From positions 1 to 64,000 of the forward strand of contig NZ_SAUZ01000015.1 of NCBI RefSeq assembly GCF_004022215.1: a DNA stretch of 64,000 nucleotides, in the 5' to 3' direction. This DNA is from Paenirhodobacter populi (lineage in GTDB: Bacteria > Pseudomonadota > Alphaproteobacteria > Rhodobacterales > Rhodobacteraceae). The notes under the pieces are model-generated. The model saw only the letters and a program-made list of their open reading frames with translations. It searched no databases and was not told the origin of the DNA. Shown one piece after another: positions 45,864 to 54,453 of this stretch; positions within the stretch are counted from its first letter, which is position 1, and every line of letters starts with the position of its first letter. Position numbers and translations under genes: made by a program.

Positions 45864-46199
45864 ATGAACCCGATCGTGACATTGGCCGCCGGTATCGTCC
45901 TGGGGGCGCTCGGCGTCCGCTATGGATGGAAAGCGGGGCCCCTGCCTGCCCTGCGCAATCGCAAGGATGCGGGGACCGCCCTGATCCGGGACGGGCTGGA
46001 CCGCGCGGGAAGCCAGCTGCGCGGCGCGGCGATCACCGGACTTTCGGCGGTGGAAAAGCAATCAGGCCAGTTGCGCCAGAAACTGGAGGGAGAGGCCGCG
46101 GCACCCGAACCCGAGGCTCCGAAAAAGGTCAGCCGCACGAAGCGCAGCCCCCGCAAACCGACGACCGGCGCGCCCGCGGGCGGGAAGACGGAAGCGTGA
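45864..46199 (+). CDS. small membrane protein 1 of ATPase locus
   Basis: A 111-residue protein with one N-terminal membrane helix rich in Gly and Ala (TLAAGIVLGALGVRYGW), then an amphipathic helix and a long basic Lys/Arg/Pro-rich tail (APKKVSRTKRSPRKP). No family recognised. AAAGGA precedes the start. The layout, a glycine-zipper helix plus charged tail next to a P1B ATPase, resembles PacL-type scaffold proteins and the small proteins of ferrosome loci. Stop overlaps the next start (GTGA). Confidence 0.7.
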   Translation: MNPIVTLAAGIVLGALGVRYGWKAGPLPALRNRKDAGTALIRDGLDRAGSQLRGAAITGLSAVEKQSGQLRQKLEGEAAAPEPEAPKKVSRTKRSPRKPTTGAPAGGKTEA

Positions 46200-46519
46200 A
46201 AAAGCGGCGCAAACGGGACAGGCGAATGCGCGCGGCGCGGACGGCCTTCATCCGGGGAATGGTCGCGACCGGCGTGCTGGCCGTGACTGATGCCGGGGGC
46301 AGATCGCTGTCGCGCGCGGAAGTGCGGCGGGCGCTGAAGGCCGGGATCGCGGTGGCCGGCGGCACGATGGTCGCCGAGGCACTGGAGCGGGACGAGCCGG
46401 TCAGGGCGATGCTGGCGCTCGCCGGCGGAATCGCGGCCGCCATGGCGGTGGACGGGTTGCTGCAGGCGACGGATCGGGAACAGGAGCAAGAGAGCGATGG
46501 CAAAGAAGAAATCGGTTAA
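46196..46519 (+). CDS. small membrane protein 2 of ATPase locus
   Basis: A 107-residue protein starting with GTG at 46196. A highly basic N-terminus (KKRRKRDRRMRAARTAFIRG) precedes two Gly/Ala-rich hydrophobic helices (AGIAVAGGTMVAEALERD; AMLALAGGIAAAMAVDGLL) and an acidic tail. Not a recognised family. The double hydrophobic hairpin with small residues suggests helix packing or membrane shaping. Its end overlaps the next gene by 23 bases. Confidence 0.65.
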   Translation: MKKRRKRDRRMRAARTAFIRGMVATGVLAVTDAGGRSLSRAEVRRALKAGIAVAGGTMVAEALERDEPVRAMLALAGGIAAAMAVDGLLQATDREQEQESDGKEEIG

Positions 46520-46811
46520 GAACAAGAAGAAGAACGGCAAGATCCGCTATGTCGAAGTGGCGCCGCAGAAAGGCGGGGTGCTGGGCGGGCTGAAGTCGAT
46601 CCTGCCGGAGACCGCTTCGGGGCAGTTGCTCGCGGGCGTGCTGATCGGCGGCGCGATCACCTGGGCGCTGAGCGACGAGAAGCTGCGAGAGAAGATCATC
46701 CGGCAGGGGGTGCAGACCTTCGGCAACCTGGCCGGTGCGCTGGCCGAGTTGAAGGAGCAGATCGCCGACATCCAGGCGGAAGTCACGGCCGGACAGTCCG
46801 GGGACGCATGA
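46497..46811 (+). CDS. small membrane protein 3 (DUF5132-like)
   Basis: A 104-residue protein: extremely basic N-terminus (KKKSVKNKKKNGKIR), a Gly-rich linker, one membrane helix (GQLLAGVLIGGAITWALS) and a C-terminal coiled coil (LAELKEQIADIQAEV). It looks like the DUF5132/YtxH-type proteins encoded before P1B ATPases. It is coupled to the ATPase gene by an ATGA overlap, which supports a physical complex. Confidence 0.7.
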   Translation: MAKKKSVKNKKKNGKIRYVEVAPQKGGVLGGLKSILPETASGQLLAGVLIGGAITWALSDEKLREKIIRQGVQTFGNLAGALAELKEQIADIQAEVTAGQSGDA

Positions 46812-48928
46812 CGCAGGCCAGTTTGCTGATGCAGGCGGAGCTGGTGCACAGCCTGCCTGCCCGTGCGCGGTTCCGCTGCCGGTTTCACGGGGTGCCCGAC
46901 TGGTCCGGTCTGGTCGCCGCCGCGGAGAGGATTCCGGGCGTTGAAAGCGCGCGGGCCAGTGCCCGGGCGCGCTCGCTCGTCCTTGCTTTCGAGCCCTCGC
47001 TGACGGACCCGGTCCGGCTCAAGGGCGCGCTTCTGACGCTCGCACCGCAATCGGGGCCGGATGTGCGGTTAGCAGACACCGATACCGGCGGTGCCCGCGA
47101 TGCGCTGATCGCCAGTGCGATGGTGCTGTTCGGGATCGGCTGGCTGCCGCGCGCGGCGCAGCTTGCGATCTCGGTCGCGGCCGCCCGCACGCTGTTTCGG
47201 GAAGCGGGCGAGGATCTGGCCCGGGAAGGGATCACGTCCCGGGTGCTGGAAGGGCTGGCGGTTGCGATTTCGCTGGCGAGGGGGGACTTCGCGGTCGCGA
47301 ACACCACCGGCTTCCTGCTGTCTCTCGGCGAATATCTGAGCGAGACGACGGCCCGGCGTTCTGACCTGCTGTTGCGCGATCTGTTGCGGCCCGTGCACCC
47401 CGTGGTCTGGGTGATGCGCGACGGGCAGGAGATCGAGATACCCGCCGATGAGGTCGTGATCGGCGACATTGTGGTCGTGGCCGCGGGATCGGTCCTGCCG
47501 GTCGACGGGCGAGTTCTGTCCGGCCTAGCCAGTGTGAACGAGGCCGCGCTGACCGGCGAGGCGACGCTGGTCGAAAAGACCCGGGGGTCGCGCGTTCTCT
47601 CGGGCTCTCTGGTTCAGGACGGGCGGATCGCGATCTATGCCGAAACCGTCGGAGCCGGGACGGTGACCGCGCGGATCGCGGATTATGTCGAACGCTCGCT
47701 GGCCGCGAAGGGGCAGATGCAACTGGATTCCGCCCGGCTCGCCGATCAGTTGGTGCCCACGATCCTGCGGGTGGCGACCGGATCCTTCCTGATCTCGGGC
47801 GACTGGCGGCGTCCGGCCTCGGTGCTGCAGGCGGATTACTCCTGCGCGCTGAAGCTCGCGACCCCGATTGCCTTCCGGTATGCGATGTATGGGGCGGGGC
47901 AATCCGGGATCCTGATCAAGGGCGCGGATGCGCTGGAACGTCTGGCCGAGGCCGATACCTTCGTGTTCGACAAGACCGGGACGCTGACCACCGGCGTTCT
48001 GGAGGTGACCGATGCCATCGCCTTCGACGATGATTTCAGCCCCGAGGACCTGATCTGCCTCGCAGCCTCGGTCGAGGAGCACTACGCCTTTCACCCGCTG
48101 GCCATGGCCGTCGTCGAGGCCGCGCGTGCCACCGGGCGAAACAAGCATTTCGACCATCAGGAAGTCGAGTTCATCGTGGCACATGGCGTGGCGAGCATGA
48201 TGGAGGGCAAGCGCATCGTCGTCGGGTCGCGCCACTTCGTGGAGGATGACGAGGGGATCGATTGCAGCGCGCAGCGCGGCATGATCGACCGGCTGTTCGA
48301 CGACGGCAAAACCGTTCTCTTCGTGGGCTTTGGCGGGCGTCTTCTTGGTATCATCGGGCTCGAGGACACGCTGCGGGCATCGGCCGGTGCGACCATCGCC
48401 CGGCTGCGGGAGCTGGGGGCAAGACGGATCCTGATGCTGACCGGGGATCGCGACGACCGCGCGGCGGAGATCGCGGCGATGCTCGGGCTTGATGGCTATC
48501 ACGCCGATCTCCTGCCCGAGGAGAAGGCCCGCATCATCGGACAACTCGCGGAGTCCGGCGCGCGGATCGCCTTTGTGGGCGACGGCATCAACGACGCGCC
48601 GGCGCTGGCCCGCGCCCATGTCGGGATCGCGATGAACCGGGGCGCCGATATCGCCCGGCTGACCGCCGACATCGTGCTGCTGGAGGATGATGTGACCGGG
48701 CTGGCCGACGCGCTGATGATCGCGCATGAGGTGATGGAAATCATCCGCCTCAGCTTCCGGCTGACCATCGGGCTGAACACCAGCATTCTGGCCGGGGCGG
48801 CGACGGGGCTCTTGTCGCCGCTGGCAACCTCTGTCCTGCACAATGGCAGTACCATCGCCATCCTGCTCAATGTCCTGCGGCGCAGGATCGGGCCGCGTCA
48901 TCCTGCCGCCCCGGCGCTCACGGGCTGA
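46808..48928 (+). CDS. P1B-type metal ATPase (P1B-6 / FezB-like)
   Basis: A 706-residue metal-pumping ATPase. N-terminal HMA_2 domain (1-85), membrane helices near 97-130 and 145-180, actuator with TGE (249-251), TM6 motif SCALKLATP (345-353) instead of the usual CPC, phosphorylation site DKTGT (D388), the P1B His-Pro motif (EEHYAFHPLAM) and GDGIND. The SCA metal-site variant and small membrane partners are, from memory, those of the P1B-6 group, whose FezB members load iron into ferrosomes. Mn or Zn export (CtpC-like) is the main alternative. Last gene of the ahpF run; its stop is five bases from the convergent ppaC stop. Confidence 0.85.
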   Translation: MTQASLLMQAELVHSLPARARFRCRFHGVPDWSGLVAAAERIPGVESARASARARSLVLAFEPSLTDPVRLKGALLTLAPQSGPDVRLADTDTGGARDALIASAMVLFGIGWLPRAAQLAISVAAARTLFREAGEDLAREGITSRVLEGLAVAISLARGDFAVANTTGFLLSLGEYLSETTARRSDLLLRDLLRPVHPVVWVMRDGQEIEIPADEVVIGDIVVVAAGSVLPVDGRVLSGLASVNEAALTGEATLVEKTRGSRVLSGSLVQDGRIAIYAETVGAGTVTARIADYVERSLAAKGQMQLDSARLADQLVPTILRVATGSFLISGDWRRPASVLQADYSCALKLATPIAFRYAMYGAGQSGILIKGADALERLAEADTFVFDKTGTLTTGVLEVTDAIAFDDDFSPEDLICLAASVEEHYAFHPLAMAVVEAARATGRNKHFDHQEVEFIVAHGVASMMEGKRIVVGSRHFVEDDEGIDCSAQRGMIDRLFDDGKTVLFVGFGGRLLGIIGLEDTLRASAGATIARLRELGARRILMLTGDRDDRAAEIAAMLGLDGYHADLLPEEKARIIGQLAESGARIAFVGDGINDAPALARAHVGIAMNRGADIARLTADIVLLEDDVTGLADALMIAHEVMEIIRLSFRLTIGLNTSILAGAATGLLSPLATSVLHNGSTIAILLNVLRRRIGPRHPAAPALTG

Positions 48929-48933
48929 CGGGG

Positions 48934-49857
48934 TCAGAGCGTCAGGGCCGGTATGATCTGCTTCTTGCGGCTGACGATACCGGGGAGGGTGAGGGTGTCG
49001 CCTGTCGGGCGCGTACCGAAACTGGCCTCGGCGATCCGGGCCACCAGATCGTTGGGGACCAGCAGGGTCGCCTCCTGTTTCAGGATGTCGATGATGAAGA
49101 GCAGAAGCTGGTCCGCCCCGCCTTGCGCGGCCGCCCCGGGCATGGCGGCCATCAGCGCGGCCTTGCGCCGCAACAGAAGTTCCGGCGTGGTCGTTTCCAG
49201 CACCGAGACCCGCAGCATCCTGCCGCCGACAGGGTAGGCCTTGGAATCCATGCCCAGCAGGGTCGGCTCGTCGAAAGCCGCGATATCGGATTTGGCCGCG
49301 AACATCTCGGCCGCATAGCCGGGAATCGCGATGTCGAGTTCCGCGGCCAGCGCCTCCGCCACCGCCACCGCCTGGTCATGAGGCGTGGTTGTCGGGGACC
49401 GGAACGCCAGCGTATCCGACAGGATGCAGGACAGCATCACCCCCTTCAGATCGCGGGGCATCCGTCCTATGTCACTGCCGATCAGGTCATGCAGGATGGT
49501 GGCGCTGCACGCCACCGGCCGGATGGCGATCTCGATGGGCGCCCTGGTCGTCAGCCCGCCTGCGAGAAGATGGTGATCGACGATTCCAATGATCTCCGCT
49601 TCCCGGATGGACGGCGGCAACTCGGTGGGATTGTTCGTGTCCACGATGAAGCAGCGGTCCCCGGACGCAACATCGGTCAGGACTTCCGGCGGTTCGAGAT
49701 GCCAGCGGCGCAGAACGAATGCCGTCTCGGTGTTGGGCGGGCCGAGCGCGAACGCCTGTGCCGGCGCTCGCCGGACCTCGCTCAGATACCATTCCGCGAT
49801 CAGCGCCGATCCGATGGCGTCGGTGTCCGGTGCCTTGTGGCCGAAGACCCTGATCAT
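48934..49857 (-). CDS. ppaC: manganese-dependent inorganic pyrophosphatase
   Basis: A 307-residue family II (DHH-type) pyrophosphatase. Metal motifs are HKAPDTDAIGSA (H7, D11, D13), VDTNNPTEL, GIVDHHLL and the C-terminal SRKKQIIPAL. Unlike the common family I enzyme it uses Mn(II). It is the last gene of the long leftward unit starting at irr-like genes. A Mn-using enzyme next to sitABCD suits a cell that has shifted to manganese. Confidence 0.95.
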   Translation of the reverse strand: MIRVFGHKAPDTDAIGSALIAEWYLSEVRRAPAQAFALGPPNTETAFVLRRWHLEPPEVLTDVASGDRCFIVDTNNPTELPPSIREAEIIGIVDHHLLAGGLTTRAPIEIAIRPVACSATILHDLIGSDIGRMPRDLKGVMLSCILSDTLAFRSPTTTPHDQAVAVAEALAAELDIAIPGYAAEMFAAKSDIAAFDEPTLLGMDSKAYPVGGRMLRVSVLETTTPELLLRRKAALMAAMPGAAAQGGADQLLLFIIDILKQEATLLVPNDLVARIAEASFGTRPTGDTLTLPGIVSRKKQIIPALTL

Positions 49858-49931
49858 GGCGGTTTCCTTGTGCTGGCAGGTCATGACTGGCGAAAGAGGT
49901 ATATTCTGGGGGGGGGGCAGGTCGGGAGTTT

Positions 49932-51068
49932 TCAATGAAGAGTCCGGGACGTCGCGGACCGCACAAGAGTGTGGAGCAAGGCGCCATGCGGGACCGAGCC
50001 CGCAATACGGCACTGACCGATGCGGTTCGGAAGGATGAAGCGAATCTCTCCCCCTTCGGCCTTCTTGTCCTGCTGCATGAACTCGACCAGCACCTGCGGA
50101 GAGGGCAGGTCCGCCCCGATATCCGAAAGTGTGGATTTCATCCCCATGCGCGCGAGATGAGAGCGCAGCCGCTGCATGTCCTCCTGCGGGCACATGTCGA
50201 GATGGCGGGCAAGCTCGAAGGCCAGCATGCAGCCGATGGCGACACTTTCGCCATGGAGAAGCCGGTCGGAATAACCTGTCGCCCTTTCCAGTGCGTGCGC
50301 GAAGGTGTGACCGAGATTGAGAAGCGCCCGGTCCCCGCTCTCCGTTTCGTCCCGTGCAACGACTTCGGCCTTCATCTCCACCGACCTTCGGATCGCGTGG
50401 TGCCTGGCAGAAGCGTCGCCAGTCACAAGGTCCGGGCCGTTCTTCTCAAGCCACGCGAAGAACCCCGCATCGCCGAGGAGGGCGCATTTCAGGATCTCGC
50501 CATAACCGGCGCGCAGATCCCGGCGGGGCAGGTGGTCAAGGACGCCGGTATCGGCCAGCACGAGCTCCGGCTGATGGAAGCTGCCGATCAGATTCTTGCC
50601 CTGCACGGTATTGATCCCCGTCTTGCCGCCGACCGAACTGTCGACTTGGGCGAGCAGGGTTGTCGGGATCTGCACAAAGCGGGTGCCGCGGCGCAGGATC
50701 GCGGCCGCGAACCCGGTCAGATCGCCGATGACGCCGCCGCCGAGCGCGATGATCAGATCGCCGCGTTCCACTTGCTGCCCGAGCAGCCACTCCGTGGTTC
50801 TGATAAGGGGCTGCCAGGATTTGGTTGCCTCGCCCGGAGGCAGGATCATTGCGCAGTGGGAAATCCCTTCGGTGACCAGGGAATGCGTGAGACGGCGCAG
50901 ACAGAGCTTTGCCACGGTCTCGTCGGTGACGATGGCCACGCGGGGGCGGGACAGCAGCGGCATGATTTCGCGACCCGCCTGATCTATCAGCCCGGTGCCA
51001 ATGAGGACCGGGTAGCCGTGGGTGCCGAGCTGAACCTGAACACGCTCGCGAAGACTATTCCCGATCAT
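49932..51068 (-). CDS. aroB: 3-dehydroquinate synthase (accessory copy)
   Basis: A 378-residue enzyme of the second shikimate step. NAD-binding GGGVIGDLTGFAAAI, lysines of GGKTGINTVQGKNLIGSFHQP, and metal ligands Glu (GYGEILKCALL), His (LNLGHTFAHALE) and His (LLHGESVAIGC) are present. It needs Zn or Co. With aroG at 15.9 kb the element carries the first two, both metal-dependent, steps of aromatic synthesis. Start at 51068 overlaps the upstream reductase stop (ATGA). Confidence 0.95.
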   Translation of the reverse strand: MIGNSLRERVQVQLGTHGYPVLIGTGLIDQAGREIMPLLSRPRVAIVTDETVAKLCLRRLTHSLVTEGISHCAMILPPGEATKSWQPLIRTTEWLLGQQVERGDLIIALGGGVIGDLTGFAAAILRRGTRFVQIPTTLLAQVDSSVGGKTGINTVQGKNLIGSFHQPELVLADTGVLDHLPRRDLRAGYGEILKCALLGDAGFFAWLEKNGPDLVTGDASARHHAIRRSVEMKAEVVARDETESGDRALLNLGHTFAHALERATGYSDRLLHGESVAIGCMLAFELARHLDMCPQEDMQRLRSHLARMGMKSTLSDIGADLPSPQVLVEFMQQDKKAEGGEIRFILPNRIGQCRIAGSVPHGALLHTLVRSATSRTLH

Positions 51069-51604
51069 GGCGTAAGGCCTCCGATCAGGGCGGCAATCTC
51101 GTCCGAGGCGCGGGCGATGCGGTCGCCGAGTTCGGGACCGGGAGTGCCGGGACCGGCCCAGTCGGCCGGTGTGGCGAGTACGACCGTGGGCGCGACCAGT
51201 GCCCGCAAGCAGCCAAAGAGGCTGCGCACCGGCCCGTCGAGGGCGAGCGAAGCACGCGTGGTACCTCCACTGGCTGCGAGGAGGACCGGCTTGCTGCGAA
51301 TCGCATCGGGTTCGATCGGATCCACGAACATTTTGAAGAGGCCGGAATAGCTGCCGTTGTGCAGCGGGGTGACCATGATCATCGCGTCGGCCTGCTGAAG
51401 GCATTGCAGCGCATTCCTCAGGCCGGTGTCACTCTCGCCGGTCAGAGTGGCGAGCAGGATGGATGTCGCAAGCGTGCGCAACTCGATCAGATGGGGCTGG
51501 GGCGACGAAGCGGATCCCTGCAACCTGTCCGCAAAGCAACCGGCGAGGGCGCTGCTTTGCGACGGGGTTCTGGTCCCTGCGGATATGATTGCGATGGTTG
51601 TCAT
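51065..51604 (-). CDS. NADPH-dependent FMN reductase
   Basis: A 179-residue flavodoxin-like reductase (MTTIAIISAGTRTPSQSSAL phosphate loop; VTPLHNGSYSGLFKMFVDPI second loop). It resembles SsuE/MsuE-type reductases. Reduced flavin could release iron or feed another enzyme of the operon. Start at 51604 has GGAAGAG upstream; the frame further upstream is not homologous. Confidence 0.85.
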   Translation of the reverse strand: MTTIAIISAGTRTPSQSSALAGCFADRLQGSASSPQPHLIELRTLATSILLATLTGESDTGLRNALQCLQQADAMIMVTPLHNGSYSGLFKMFVDPIEPDAIRSKPVLLAASGGTTRASLALDGPVRSLFGCLRALVAPTVVLATPADWAGPGTPGPELGDRIARASDEIAALIGGLTP

Positions 51605-51713
51605 GATGCTCTTCCGGCAGAGCCGGAAGCGCGGAGACACACCGCCAGTCGGGCTCATCGTCTTTCATGGAGAATGATGCGGACCGGCAGCAGGCCGCCG
51701 GTCCACGCTGTCG

Positions 51714-52277
51714 TCAGATCTTGCCCACGAGATCGAGTGACGGGGCGAGGGTCTGTTCTCCCTCCTGCCATTTCGCCGGGCAGACCTCGCCGGGGTGGTT
51801 GCGGACATATTGCGCGGCCTTGATCTTGCGCAGCAGGTCGGAGGCGTCGCGCCCGACGCCCTCGGCGGTGATCTCCACCGCCTGGATCACCCCGTCCGGG
51901 TCGATGATGAAGGTCGCGCGGTCGGCCAGGCCCTGTTCCTCGCGCATGGCGTCGAAGTTGCGGGTGATGATCCCCACCGGATCGCCGATCATCGTGTAGC
52001 GGATCTTGCCGATGGTATCGGAGGCGTCGTGCCAGGCCTTGTGGGTAAAATGCGTGTCGGTCGAGACCGAGAAGACCTCGACGCCGAGCTTTTGCAGTTC
52101 GTCGTAATGGTCGGCCACGTCGCCCAGTTCGGTCGGGCAGACGAAGGTGAAATCCGCCGGATAGAAGAAGAACACCGCCCATTTGCCGAGAACATCGGCT
52201 TCGGTGATCTCGATGAACTTGCCCTCTTTGAAGGCCGATGCCCTGAAGGCGCGAATTTTCGTGTTGATGAGTGCCAT
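51714..52277 (-). CDS. ahpC: alkyl hydroperoxide reductase subunit C
   Basis: A 187-residue typical 2-Cys peroxiredoxin that destroys H2O2 and organic peroxides. Peroxidatic C47 ([17 protein letters not shown]), resolving Cys near 166 ([10 protein letters not shown]), and the GGLG/YF-type sensitive features of AhpC1. It aligns with E. coli AhpC end to end starting MALINTKI, so the start is 52277, not 18 bases upstream. Works with AhpF encoded in the neighbouring divergent unit. Confidence 0.96.
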   Translation of the reverse strand: MALINTKIRAFRASAFKEGKFIEITEADVLGKWAVFFFYPADFTFVCPTELGDVADHYDELQKLGVEVFSVSTDTHFTHKAWHDASDTIGKIRYTMIGDPVGIITRNFDAMREEQGLADRATFIIDPDGVIQAVEITAEGVGRDASDLLRKIKAAQYVRNHPGEVCPAKWQEGEQTLAPSLDLVGKI

Positions 52278-52367
52278 GTCATTTCCATTGGGCATGAGGG
52301 AGTTGCGCGGGAGCGGCGCCCCCGCAGTATGCAGTTCTGTTTGACCTTCTGATCGGGAGGCGCAGCG

Positions 52368-52601
52368 TCAGGCGCCGCCGCGCTCCCAGACCCGGGTGAC
52401 GCCGATCTTCTCGGCGGGGTGGATCAGCCCGTCGCGCTGCATCCGGCGCAGGAGATGCAGGAGGCCGGTGCGGCTCATGCCGAGCCGGGTCTGCAATTCC
52501 ATCTGGGTGCGCGGGCGGGCGAGCTGGTCGAGAACGAGCTGGCGTCGGGCGGTGGCTCCGGCATTGCGTCGGCCAAGAATTTCCGGGGTCTTCTTATACA
52601 T
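52368..52601 (-). CDS. small winged-helix protein
   Basis: A 77-residue protein of winged-helix appearance (RTQMELQTRLGMSRTGLLHL; LRRMQRDGLIHPAEK). The wing tip is Trp-rich (VTRVWERG). I do not recognise the subfamily; MarR/ArsR-like fold is likely but no sensor cysteines are visible. A GTG 21 bases upstream is an alternative start. It lies 90 bases before ahpC and may regulate it. Confidence 0.6.
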   Translation of the reverse strand: MYKKTPEILGRRNAGATARRQLVLDQLARPRTQMELQTRLGMSRTGLLHLLRRMQRDGLIHPAEKIGVTRVWERGGA

Positions 52602-52663
52602 TTTGTTCCGCCCGACGCTCACTCGCCGCCTCGACTGGGGGTAGAGGCGGGTCTCTCGCGCCC

Positions 52664-53074
52664 TCAGGCGCTCAGTTGATCCATCTTCTTGCCGGCATCC
52701 GGGCCGGAGCGCAGCGACCAGATATCGTCGATATGGACAAGAACCGCGAACTTCGGGGTCTTCATGCCGTTCTCGCCCGCGAAGGCCACGGCATTGTCGA
52801 AGGGGGCGCCTTCGGTGAACAGTTCGGGCGTGCCGAGGAAACGGTAGCCGTCGAGCTTCTCGCGATCAATGACCGCCACGGCGATTTTCGAGCCCTTCTG
52901 CATGTTGGCGAGTGTCTGGCCGCCGGTGTTTTCATTGAAGATCAGCGTGCTGTCGTCATAGACCCGCAGGCTGCGCTTCGGGCCGAGATTGGGGATACCG
53001 CCATCGGTGACGGTGGCCTGGATCGGCGTCTGCGTGGCGAGCATGTCTTTCATCGCGGGTGTCAGGGTCTTCAT
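52664..53074 (-). CDS. pyridoxamine-5'-phosphate-oxidase-fold protein
   Basis: A 136-residue split-barrel flavin- or heme-binding protein (MKDMLATQTPIQATVTDGG; GPKRSLRVYDDSTLIFNENT; GSKIAVAVIDREKLDGYRFL). Such proteins bind FMN, F420 or heme. Start at 53074 has AGGAAAG upstream. Given the setting a flavin-linked redox role is possible; exact substrate unknown. Confidence 0.75.
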   Translation of the reverse strand: MKTLTPAMKDMLATQTPIQATVTDGGIPNLGPKRSLRVYDDSTLIFNENTGGQTLANMQKGSKIAVAVIDREKLDGYRFLGTPELFTEGAPFDNAVAFAGENGMKTPKFAVLVHIDDIWSLRSGPDAGKKMDQLSA

Positions 53075-53146
53075 GGTCTGTCTTTCCTGTCGGGTGGAGG
53101 AGCCGCCGCATGTTCCGCCGGGCAGCAAGGCGGTTTGGGGATGGGA

Positions 53147-53701
53147 TCAGTTCGTGAGGCCGCAATGCCCGCAACTGCGCGGATCGCCTGCGCGATCCAT
53201 ATGAGCGGCGGCATGGCTGACGGCGGCGACCGCCTCGCGCAGGCAAATGACATAGTGGCCTATTGCGGGTTCCGGAGCGGTCTGACCTGCCAGGTGTTCA
53301 GCCAATTCGGAGAGCGTGTATTTCAGATGCTGGATGCAGGCGATCCGTAATTCTATAGGGGTTGCCGGCTGCCGCGCGGCACCGATGAGCCGGTCGAAGG
53401 CGAGGATCAGCAGGCGGCGGCATTCCGGCTCGTTGCCATCCTGGCGGGCGAGCTGCGCCAGGTTATGGCAGGCGATGTTCATGATGGCCGGCAGGGGAAC
53501 AGCCGTGTCCTCGGGGTTCAGTGTGGCAAAGAGCCGTTCGGCCTCCTCAAGGCCCCGCGTATAGAGCTTGCGGGCCGGTTCCACGGCACCATCCCTGAAC
53601 GCCTGATTGGCCGCCGAGGTCAGTTCCAGCCAGCGATGGTCGCGCAGGATCGGGGTCGCGGATGCGATGGAAAGGTTTTCGGGCATGGTGCGGGCGTTCA
53701 T
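53147..53701 (-). CDS. hypothetical helical (TPR-like) protein
   Basis: A 184-residue all-helical protein with pairs of helices reminiscent of tetratricopeptide repeats (ELTSAANQAFRDGAVEPARK; LAQLARQDGNEPECRRLLIL). The C-terminus ends in a Cys/His cluster (HAAAHMDRAGDPRSCGHCG), a possible metal or iron-sulfur site. I do not recognise a named family. ATG at 53701 follows GGAG. It lies within the ahpC unit. Confidence 0.65.
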   Translation of the reverse strand: MNARTMPENLSIASATPILRDHRWLELTSAANQAFRDGAVEPARKLYTRGLEEAERLFATLNPEDTAVPLPAIMNIACHNLAQLARQDGNEPECRRLLILAFDRLIGAARQPATPIELRIACIQHLKYTLSELAEHLAGQTAPEPAIGHYVICLREAVAAVSHAAAHMDRAGDPRSCGHCGLTN

Positions 53702-53844
53702 ATGGGGACTCCGGTGGCTCTGGGTGCGGGCATGACGAGACGGTTGCGTGGCCTGCACGCATTCTCGTCGGACGGAAAGGAACAGGTTCCGATCAGGGTC
53801 CCATAGGGGAGCAGGCCTGATCCGGCGGTCGTGGGTTCGTTATC

Positions 53845-54453
53845 TCAACTGGCACGCAGACTCTCCTGACCCTGGGCGGCATTCCGTGACGGGCCGCCGT
53901 TCAGGAGGGTGGCGATGACGGCAAGCGCATGGGAGATTGCGAGGATGGAGGAGATCGCCCCGTCTGCAACGCCAGCCGCCTGTGCAGCGCCGAGCCGGGG
54001 CTCAAGATCGACCCGACCGGCCCAGGCGGCAGTGGCGGCGAGGGCGAAAAGCGCGACCTCCGGTGCATCCTGATCCTGTGCTATGTCAGGAGAGCATCCG
54101 GCACCGGTCGCGCCCGGGCTGGCTCCCTGCGCCAGCAGCGCCGCGACCGTCACCCGTTGCGCAAGATCGCGGGTCTGATGGGTGATCCGACCTTCTGCAT
54201 CCCGTTGGACAGCCTGGACCAGATCGGGGTGTCCGGTGGCGATGGCCGCCGCGATGGCAGCGCCCCATTTCTGATCCTCGCTCAGGGATCCCGGGTTCTG
54301 ATCGAGGGCGAGGAGGAGCCGCGAACCCGCGATCTCCGCCCATGCGGGCAAGGTCGCGCAAAGCGCGGCCAGAGGGCGAAGCGGGGGCTTGCCGGTAGAC
54401 CGGGTGATCAGCGACTGGCGCGCGATCTGACGCAGATGCTGGCGACGGTTCAT
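53845..54453 (-). CDS. AhpD/carboxymuconolactone-decarboxylase-like protein
   Basis: A 202-residue alanine-rich helical protein. Its second half (LEPRLGAAQAAGVADGAISS, then ILAISHALAVIATLLNG) has the helix pattern of the AhpD/CMD fold, and the first half repeats it (QKWGAAIAAAIATGHPDLVQ). The CxxC that makes AhpD a thiol reductase is absent, so a peroxidase-reductase role is doubtful. It overlaps the upstream Irr-like gene by four bases. Confidence 0.5.
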   Translation of the reverse strand: MNRRQHLRQIARQSLITRSTGKPPLRPLAALCATLPAWAEIAGSRLLLALDQNPGSLSEDQKWGAAIAAAIATGHPDLVQAVQRDAEGRITHQTRDLAQRVTVAALLAQGASPGATGAGCSPDIAQDQDAPEVALFALAATAAWAGRVDLEPRLGAAQAAGVADGAISSILAISHALAVIATLLNGGPSRNAAQGQESLRAS

